Positions 15,315 to 19,939 of a stretch of DNA of 19,939 nt are shown one piece after another. Source of the stretch: Pedobacter sp. UBA5917. Its GTDB lineage: Bacteria > Bacteroidota > Bacteroidia > Sphingobacteriales > Sphingobacteriaceae. Where the stretch lies: the NCBI RefSeq assembly GCF_002432345.1, contig NZ_DJDT01000268.1, forward strand, positions 1 to 19,939. Direction: 5' to 3'. The notes below the pieces were generated by a model. The model saw nothing but the letters and a program-made list of their open reading frames with translations, was not told where the DNA came from and made no database searches. Made by a program: the position numbers and the translations under genes. Position 1 is the first letter of the stretch, and each line of letters starts with the position of its first letter.

Positions 15315-16493
15315 ATGAATCTCAAAACAGGTAAAGAGGAAATTGTTTATCTACTCACCCAGGTATTTGAAAAGTACGAAAGGATTACCGGTAACGAGGT
15401 AAGACGGAATACGAACCGCAAAAACTATGAGGAGATTGCCAAAATGCTCAGCGAAATCAGCAATCGCCTGCCTGTAACTGCTGAAACTTTAGGGCATGAG
15501 GAATATGCGCCTGATCGCAATAAAAACAATTTAAGTTATCCTAATTTAAGATATGATATTACCGGCGGACAGATTAAAGATGCCTGTAACGGTATGGTAT
15601 CGAATCCACGGTCTTTTCTGGTTGACGCCTGCTATATTTATCTGTATGGCGTAGGACGTAAGCGTTTCGAAGAAAATCCGGTAGATACCAACCTGGTTGA
15701 GGAACAAACGTTACAAAATGGATTGAATACGCAAAAAACTCCGGGTATTTTTGGACCTGGTTTTTGGCGGATTGCTGCTATAGTACTTTTTATATGCTTT
15801 TTATCTCTGGCTTTTTATACTTACCGGGCTTCTGATAAGCTACAAACCATTACCGATGATATGAAAATCGGGGTTTACCAACCTACGCCTGCCGAAGTAA
15901 ACCAGTTGGTAGGTACCTGGCTAGTGTATATCGGGAGTCCGCAGGCACGCCGTTCGGAGAAAAATAGGTACCATCAGGTAGTTACCAATGTAATTGATGT
16001 GCGTTTTAAAGATGGTTATTTTGTATTTAAACGTTATGGTGCGAACTTTAACCACAAGGGTTATATGCAGTTTGAGAGCAAAGATATTGTTTCAGTGCAT
16101 TCTTATGTATCCAACGATCGGGATACGGTAGAATCGCCAAGGTTATCGCTGATGCGACTTGATGACAAGAAAAAATATCAAAGTGTGATTTCTGCTTCCT
16201 GGAATTTCGATACGGGCGAATATAATGATGTGATCGGTATCCGTGAGGTATATATTAAACAGAGTAATTTCGGTTCAACAAAAGAAATCCTGAACACCAT
16301 CGAAAACAGCAGCTGTAAATGCAAAATTATCAGATTGGATGAGGGCAGCAAACAGCGGAATTATTACTTAAAAAATATTCTTCTTGATTCGTTGCCCGAT
16401 AAAACTTTAAGGGCCTTACTCGATGAAAATAGCATATTACTCCGCAACCCCGATTCTACTGTAGTAATCGGTAATACACATGGGAGATCGTAA
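15315..16493 (+). CDS. Hypothetical single-pass membrane protein with N-terminal cytosolic domain
   Basis: 392 aa, family not recognised. Three parts are visible: a helical N-terminal domain of about 125 residues containing YDITGGQIKDACNGMVSNPR and SFLVDACYIYLYGVG; a linker and one hydrophobic span at about 150-170 (FWRIAAIVLFICFLSLAFYT); and a C-terminal region of about 220 residues that is beta-rich by eye, opening with LVGTWLVYIGSP, reminiscent of lipocalin-like GTW starts but too weak to call. There is no N-terminal signal peptide, so the span probably acts as an anchor with the N-terminal domain in the cytoplasm. This suggests a sensor or anti-sigma-like layout, but no catalytic or DNA-binding motif is seen. 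The start ATG follows an A-rich tract. It shares an upstream site with the next gene. Confidence 0.8.
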   Translation: MNLKTGKEEIVYLLTQVFEKYERITGNEVRRNTNRKNYEEIAKMLSEISNRLPVTAETLGHEEYAPDRNKNNLSYPNLRYDITGGQIKDACNGMVSNPRSFLVDACYIYLYGVGRKRFEENPVDTNLVEEQTLQNGLNTQKTPGIFGPGFWRIAAIVLFICFLSLAFYTYRASDKLQTITDDMKIGVYQPTPAEVNQLVGTWLVYIGSPQARRSEKNRYHQVVTNVIDVRFKDGYFVFKRYGANFNHKGYMQFESKDIVSVHSYVSNDRDTVESPRLSLMRLDDKKKYQSVISASWNFDTGEYNDVIGIREVYIKQSNFGSTKEILNTIENSSCKCKIIRLDEGSKQRNYYLKNILLDSLPDKTLRALLDENSILLRNPDSTVVIGNTHGRS

Positions 16494-16523
16494 TGAGATA
16501 CATAAAGCCATTGTTTATCTTTA

Positions 16524-16534
16524 TTAATTGCGTA
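16524..16534 (+). promoter_or_regulatory. Second copy of the TTAATTGCGTA site
   Basis: Exact 11-bp match to 15264-15274; extended to 14 bp it matches at 13. It lies 25 bp before the ATG of the DUF4348-like gene. Unlike the first copy it has no inverted partner nearby. Candidate shared operator or promoter part of the two genes. Confidence 0.35.
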
Positions 16535-16559
16535 CACCATATAATTGCAGCCTATAAAT

Positions 16560-17015
16560 ATGATTAAACCAGGATATGTTCTAAGCATTTTAATCTTTGC
16601 ATTCGGATGCGGCCAAATTAATACCGCAGATCGAAAAATTACAAACGATTCTTCAACAACAACCCATCTTAAAACTGTTCCAGATCATGCAGAGGAAAGT
16701 TTTGATCAGTTTTTCAAGAAGTTTGATACCGATTCTGTTTTTCAACATTCGAGGATCGAATTTCCGCTTAAATATGAATCCTTGGACGATGAAGGTGATC
16801 CCAATACCATAAGTTATATTTCGAAAAGTGATTTACCCCACATTGGGTTAAATAAGTTAAAAGAGCCAAAAATGATGCATACCAAAAAGATTACTGATTC
16901 ATCAAAAATTGAAATGAAGTTTGTAATCGAAGATACAGGTTATGAAAAAAAACTGGTTTTTGAAAAAAAAGGTGAAAAATGGTTTCTTTTTGCAGTAAGT
17001 GATCTTTCGGATTAA
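16560..17015 (+). CDS. DUF4348-like lipoprotein
   Basis: 151 aa from the ATG at 16560; a TTG five codons earlier is a poorer start. The signal peptide MIKPGYVLSILIFAFGCGQ ends in a lipobox-like FGC with Cys17, so it is a predicted periplasm-facing or surface lipoprotein. The mature part has a low-complexity Ser/Thr linker and then the core SFDQFFKKFDTDSVFQHSRI followed by EFPL, which I recognise as the DUF4348 hallmark of Bacteroidota. It ends in a beta-type segment, KLVFEKKGEKWFLFAVSDLS. The role of the family is unknown. It follows the 392-aa membrane protein by 66 bp on the same strand and may be cotranscribed or coregulated with it. Confidence 0.8.
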   Translation: MIKPGYVLSILIFAFGCGQINTADRKITNDSSTTTHLKTVPDHAEESFDQFFKKFDTDSVFQHSRIEFPLKYESLDDEGDPNTISYISKSDLPHIGLNKLKEPKMMHTKKITDSSKIEMKFVIEDTGYEKKLVFEKKGEKWFLFAVSDLSD

Positions 17016-17140
17016 AATTTCAGGCCAAATCTGCCTTCAGCTAAAAATGAGTGGACACCAATACAGAAAGCAAACCGGAATATGACCTGAATATCGCTTT
17101 TTTATGATGCGCTCATCAGATAGATATGAAGCCATATCTT

Positions 17141-17148
17141 TAAATTTG
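17141..17148 (+). promoter_or_regulatory. Candidate -7 element of the flavin oxidoreductase gene
   Basis: TAAATTTG matches the Bacteroidota -7 consensus TAnnTTTG and lies 19 bp before the ATG at 17168. I see no clear -33 TTG at 19-21 bp upstream. A promoter here would give a leader of about a dozen nucleotides. Confidence 0.4.
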
Positions 17149-17167
17149 ATGTTAAATAAGCAATTAG

Positions 17168-18190
17168 ATGAAAAAAATAGGATTTTTATCATTCGGGCAT
17201 TGGTCTGACCATCCCTCATATTTAACCCGTACTGGCGGCGATACTTTACTGCAATCCATCGATCTGTCTGTGGCGGCAGAAGAAATAGGTTTAGACGGGG
17301 CATATTTCAGGGTTCATCATTTTGCACGTCAGTTGGCCTCGCCATTTCCGTTGCTTGCTGCAATCGGGGCAAAAACCAATTCCATAGAGATCGGTACCGG
17401 TGTAATCGATATGCGTTATGAAAATCCACTTTATATGGTAGAAGATGCCAGTGCTGCCGATCTCATTGCCGGACACCGTTTACAATTGGGTATTAGCCGG
17501 GGTTCGCCAGAGCAGGTAATAGAAGGCTGGAGGCACTTTGGTTATGAGCCTAAAGAAGGGGAAACCGATGCAGATATGGGCCGCCGGAAAGCCATGGAGT
17601 TTTTGGATAAATTGAAAGGCGAGGGATTTGCAGAGCCCAATCCTTATCCCATGTTTCCTAATCCGCCGGGCCTGTTGCGCCTTGAGCCATATGCTGATGG
17701 ATTACGGGATCGTATCTGGTGGGGAGCAGCCTCAAACGCCACTGCAATATGGGCTGCAGAAAATGGTATGAACCTGCAGAGTTCTACATTAAAGTTTGAT
17801 GAAAATGGCAAACCTTTCCATATCCAACAGGCCGAACAGATCAGGTTATACAAAGAAGCCTGGAAAAAATCAGGCCACGGGCGTGAGCCAAGGGTTTCGG
17901 TAAGCCGTTCGATTTTTGCAATCGTTAACGATCAGGATAGGTATTACTTTGGCCAACAGGGAAAAGGGGATGACAGCTTTGGTTATATAGAGGCCGATAA
18001 AAGAGCAGTGTTTGGCAGGAGCTATGCCGCCGAACCCGATCTGCTGATTAAAGAACTGGCCAATGATGAGGCCATACAGGAAGCAGATACGCTGTTGTTA
18101 ACCATACCGAATACTTTAGGGGTAGATTATAACATCCATGTGTTATCTTCTATTTTAGAACATGTTGCGCCTGCATTAGGGTGGAAATAA
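17168..18190 (+). CDS. LLM-class (luciferase-like) flavin-dependent oxidoreductase
   Basis: 340 aa, cytoplasmic, bacterial luciferase-like TIM barrel. Features of the group: start MKKIGFLSFGHW, helix with AAEEIGLDGAYFRVHHFA (36-53), LLAAIGAKTNSIEIGTGVID (62-81), and YMVEDASAADLIAGHRLQLG followed by ISRGSP (to 114), the FMN-phosphate-binding region. These enzymes use FMNH2 or F420 and O2 on small organic substrates; in Bacteroidota FMN is likelier. No flavin reductase or sulfonate genes are adjacent, so the substrate is open. It stands alone, with its own candidate promoter and a hairpin after it. Confidence 0.92.
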   Translation: MKKIGFLSFGHWSDHPSYLTRTGGDTLLQSIDLSVAAEEIGLDGAYFRVHHFARQLASPFPLLAAIGAKTNSIEIGTGVIDMRYENPLYMVEDASAADLIAGHRLQLGISRGSPEQVIEGWRHFGYEPKEGETDADMGRRKAMEFLDKLKGEGFAEPNPYPMFPNPPGLLRLEPYADGLRDRIWWGAASNATAIWAAENGMNLQSSTLKFDENGKPFHIQQAEQIRLYKEAWKKSGHGREPRVSVSRSIFAIVNDQDRYYFGQQGKGDDSFGYIEADKRAVFGRSYAAEPDLLIKELANDEAIQEADTLLLTIPNTLGVDYNIHVLSSILEHVAPALGWK

Positions 18191-18201
18191 AAGTGTGTTA
18201 C

Positions 18202-18226
18202 TGGTCTTAGTGTCTCGCTAAGACCA
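18202..18226 (+). terminator. Hairpin after the LLM oxidoreductase gene
   Basis: TGGTCTTAG (18202-18210) and CTAAGACCA (18218-18226) form a perfect 9-bp stem with a 7-nt loop, 11 nt after the stop codon. The downstream T-run is broken (TTGTTTAAAATTT), so it is a probable but not ideal intrinsic terminator. Confidence 0.6.
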
Positions 18227-18296
18227 AACTGTTGTTTAAAATTTCAATAACTAAAGCTTATATAAATTAATAGAACGTAAACGATATAACTGTGTT

Positions 18297-18707
18297 ATGA
18301 TAGGCAGATTAAGAATATTTATCCTAGCGTTTTTATTTATATCGATTAATTATTCCTGCCATAAAATCGAATTAGTCCTTTTAAAAGAAAACGATGTTGC
18401 CCGTATAGAAATTATAGATAAAACGAATAAAAAAGGCTCAAAGCAAACTATTTCTTTGAATATAAACAGGTTTAAAATCTTTATCAATGAAATAAACAGT
18501 TTGAAACATATTGAACAGGAGACTAACACTAAAGCCAACTTTGGTTATTTCGATTTAACAATCGTAATGAAAAATGGGGTGAAATACGGGTTCGATGTTT
18601 TAGAAACAGAATATAGTGGTATAGTGATTGTAAATAGACAAAATGCTGAACGGTATAAAAATGATAGATTATATACCTTAATCGTTGATTCGTTTATGAT
18701 TCAATAA
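18297..18707 (+). CDS. Small hypothetical lipoprotein
   Basis: 136 aa, family not recognised. N-terminus MIGRLRIFILAFLFISINYSCHK: a basic, hydrophobic signal and a plausible though weak lipobox ending at Cys21. The rest looks alpha/beta with a long hydrophilic middle; no catalytic motif is visible. Codon use is A/T-rich compared with the oxidoreductase just upstream, in line with a recently gained or relaxed region. It lies 62 bp before the next small membrane-protein gene on the same strand. Confidence 0.65.
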   Translation: MIGRLRIFILAFLFISINYSCHKIELVLLKENDVARIEIIDKTNKKGSKQTISLNINRFKIFINEINSLKHIEQETNTKANFGYFDLTIVMKNGVKYGFDVLETEYSGIVIVNRQNAERYKNDRLYTLIVDSFMIQ

Positions 18708-18768
18708 TCTCAAAGTGATTTTAAGGTCTTGTCAACATCAGAATTTAAATAACTCCATATTAGCTTAT

Positions 18769-19182
18769 ATGTTTAAAATACAATATAAAAAACAAATACG
18801 CACTATAAAATTGTCACAGTCTGATTTGATCAAAAATATATTATCGGAAGTGGATAAACCAGGATACCAGATTACAGAACAAGATGGGAATAACGTTGAA
18901 TTTAAGTACTGTATTTGGAGATTTGGTTCAAAAACTGAATCATATTACAGGGTAGATGGAGGGAAGTTTCAGATCAATTTAAAAGCAAAAGAGATTGTGT
19001 TTTATTTTTATATCTCATTGCAATTGGAAGTTTATGTAACGATTGCAATTGCTTTACTGGCTTATACGCAAGATTATTATATAGCAGTTTTCATTGTTTT
19101 TATTTTGATAATGTTTATTGTCAGGATCTTTATTGTTAAAAGTGTGGGCTATCGGATGATTGAAAATATAGTAAATTTATAA
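18769..19182 (+). CDS. Small hypothetical membrane protein with two C-terminal TM segments
   Basis: 137 aa from the ATG at 18769. A GTG at 18715 would add 18 residues without typical features. Residues 1-75 are hydrophilic and probably cytoplasmic (IKLSQSDLIKNILSEVDKPG; CIWRFGSKTESYYRVDGGKF). Two TM spans follow at about 77-98 and 103-123, ending in a basic tail. This PH-like or YcxB-like arrangement of a soluble domain plus a helical hairpin is common among orphan Bacteroidota proteins, but I do not recognise a family. A/T-rich. Confidence 0.6.
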   Translation: MFKIQYKKQIRTIKLSQSDLIKNILSEVDKPGYQITEQDGNNVEFKYCIWRFGSKTESYYRVDGGKFQINLKAKEIVFYFYISLQLEVYVTIAIALLAYTQDYYIAVFIVFILIMFIVRIFIVKSVGYRMIENIVNL

Positions 19183-19290
19183 GTACAATGCACGCCCCGA
19201 AATTTATTGATCTAATATCTCATTACAACTAAACCTAGCAGGGTCTCGGTAGTGAAAATAATGATTTTGGCATAAGCAATTCCCAATACA

Positions 19291-19677
19291 ATGAAGAAAA
19301 TATACCCGGCAATTGGAGTAATTTTAATAATTGGATCAATTTTTTTTATAAAGAATGAATTCAACAAATTTAAAATTCTTAAAAACGGAGAAATTGTTAA
19401 AATGAAAATCATTGATAAACCATCTTTATGTTATGGTACAAAAGTAAAATGGATGATGAAATTAAGTTTTGGCAGCAAAGTATTCTCGAAGCAAATTTCC
19501 GGGAAATATTGTGAGGACCACCGTGTTGGTCAAATAGTCGAAATGAGATACCTGGCAGGAATTGATATGGTTTTATTTCCTGAAGAGGGTGTTATAATAG
19601 AATTTATATCTTCATTTATCATCGGTATTTTTGGTTTAGGTTTATTTGGGTTTTCAATGTTTGGGAAACGAAAATGA
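19291..19677 (+). CDS. Small membrane protein, DUF3592-like topology
   Basis: 128 aa. TM1 about 4-20, an extracytoplasmic beta-type domain (31-100) with two cysteines (47 and 74) that could pair, TM2 about 103-124, and a basic C-terminus. The pattern NGEIVKMKII... then VGQIVEMRYLAG resembles the DUF3592 layout (GxVVxGxV ... GxxVxVxYxP), but this is resemblance only. Its stop overlaps by 4 nt (ATGA) the start of a truncated lipoprotein frame, suggesting that another gene once followed in the same operon. Confidence 0.65.
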   Translation: MKKIYPAIGVILIIGSIFFIKNEFNKFKILKNGEIVKMKIIDKPSLCYGTKVKWMMKLSFGSKVFSKQISGKYCEDHRVGQIVEMRYLAGIDMVLFPEEGVIIEFISSFIIGIFGLGLFGFSMFGKRK

Positions 19678-19712
19678 ACCTACTAATCGTACTCATCCTA
19701 GCGTCCTGCTAA
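19674..19712 (+). pseudogene. Truncated lipoprotein gene: signal peptide and lipobox only
   Basis: The frame reads MNLLIVLILASC and then stops (TAA at 19710). It is a textbook lipoprotein signal peptide with lipobox LASC, ended directly after the lipidated cysteine, and its ATG overlaps the preceding stop as ATGA. A real gene would continue, so this looks like the 5' stub of a gene lost by deletion or nonsense mutation. Chance cannot be excluded for 12 codons. Confidence 0.4.
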
Positions 19713-19885
19713 TACCTGTGCCAAAATGTGAGCAAAGTTTTTGCAAATTTAATTGATCAATTTAATTTTTTATCGAGAGCCTTAACCAAGGCAGATAATT
19801 TTGCAATATCGCTATCTTTTCTAACATCCATTTTCCATGCGCTGATTAGGATGAACCAATAAATGTGAGGATATTTTTAATAAAG
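19713..19885. other. Non-coding or degraded stretch before the right-edge hairpin
   Basis: No supportable intact gene. On the minus strand a frame is open from 19876 to the stop at 19757; it reads like a protein C-terminus (...HIYWFILISAWKMDVRKD...LVKALDKKLN) with an internal ATG at 19831. It has no start context and could be a remnant. On the plus strand the frame of the lipoprotein stub also stays open after its stop, to 19866. Both are suggestive of decay, neither conclusive. Confidence 0.3.
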
Positions 19886-19916
19886 AAAGCCTGAAAATTT
19901 AAGATTTTCAGGCTTT
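19886..19916 (-). terminator. Strong hairpin terminator after the tRNA/tmRNA-like gene
   Basis: Positions 19886-19898 pair perfectly with 19904-19916 (13 bp, AAAGCCTGAAAAT / ATTTTCAGGCTTT) around a 5-nt loop. It begins 4 nt beyond the presumed 3' end of the minus-strand RNA gene, and the minus-strand exit reads TTTCTTTA. The stem is near-symmetric and could also serve plus-strand transcripts. Confidence 0.75.
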
Positions 19917-19920
19917 TCAG

Positions 19921-19939
19921 TGGAGCCGAAGGGAGTCGA
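19921..19939 (-). ncRNA. 3' end of a tRNA or tmRNA gene (partial)
   Basis: Read on the minus strand, the last 19 bases are TCGACTCCCTTCGGCTCCA. They fit T-loop T55-C-G-A58 and 59-60, T-stem 3' strand CCCTT, acceptor 3' strand CGGCTCC and discriminator A73, with no encoded CCA. The 5' partner would be GGAGCCG or, with G3:U70, GGGGCCG. The ending GCTCCA resembles tmRNA and tRNA-Ala; I lean to tmRNA (ssrA) because no common Bacteroidota tRNA I recall has this acceptor stem. The body is outside the window, so this stays tentative. Confidence 0.5.

Noticed and set aside
19263..19290. TTGGCATAAGCAATTCCC as a second sigma-54 promoter before the gene at 19291
   Set aside because: The -24 half resembles TGGCAT, but no TTGC or GC lies at the required 10-bp spacing.
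19921..19939. Duplicated attachment-site core from the tRNA/tmRNA end elsewhere in the window
   Set aside because: I looked for a second copy of GGAGCCGAAGGGAGTCGA and found none; partial similarity in the repeat near 14795 (CCGAAGGCTCAGCGA) is too weak.

Overview
The window looks like chromosomal DNA of a Bacteroidota bacterium, most probably Sphingobacteriaceae (Pedobacter-like). The grounds are a SusC/SusD pair, a protein that fits DUF4348, the N-terminus of an M57/HEIGH-type lipoprotein, TAnnTTTG-type -7 elements, few Shine-Dalgarno sequences, and intergenic inverted repeats of the type common in that group. Family names come from reading motifs; no search was run.

Left half (1-14.9 kb): every gene is on the minus strand, so transcription runs right to left. 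In that order come a SusC TonB-dependent transporter and its SusD lipoprotein (14701-9850), and then, after a hairpin repeat, a very tight four-gene unit: dicarboxylate/amino-acid symporter, ATP-type PEP carboxykinase (pckA), secreted SGNH/GDSL hydrolase and secreted alpha/beta-hydrolase esterase (9690-5295; junctions of 1-nt overlap, 12-nt gap, 1-nt overlap). Next is an orphan MacB/FtsX-type ABC permease (5118-2752) whose upstream region carries a good sigma-54 -24/-12 match and a distant palindrome placed like an enhancer-binding-protein site. An AraC-family regulator and an aldo/keto reductase (2697-741) follow, closed by a terminator. A truncated M57-like lipoprotein gene leaves the window at its left edge.

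Right half (15.3-19.7 kb): genes are on the plus strand. An unrecognised single-TM protein of 392 aa and a DUF4348-like lipoprotein share an exact 11-bp upstream site (TTAATTGCGTA), which suggests common regulation. A luciferase-like flavin-dependent oxidoreductase follows. The last 1.5 kb is visibly A/T-richer and holds small orphan lipoprotein and membrane-protein genes and a gene that stops right after its lipobox cysteine. It abuts, at the right edge, a strong hairpin and what looks like the 3' end of a minus-strand tRNA or tmRNA. It looks like a decayed accessory patch beside a tRNA/tmRNA, but no integrase or attachment-site duplicate is visible.

How the parts may work together (inference): SusCD imports an unidentified glycan or other ligand. 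The esterase/SGNH/symporter/PEPCK unit could deacylate polymers, take up organic acids and feed carbon into gluconeogenesis. I found no CRISPR array, transposase, phage gene or recognisable defence system.
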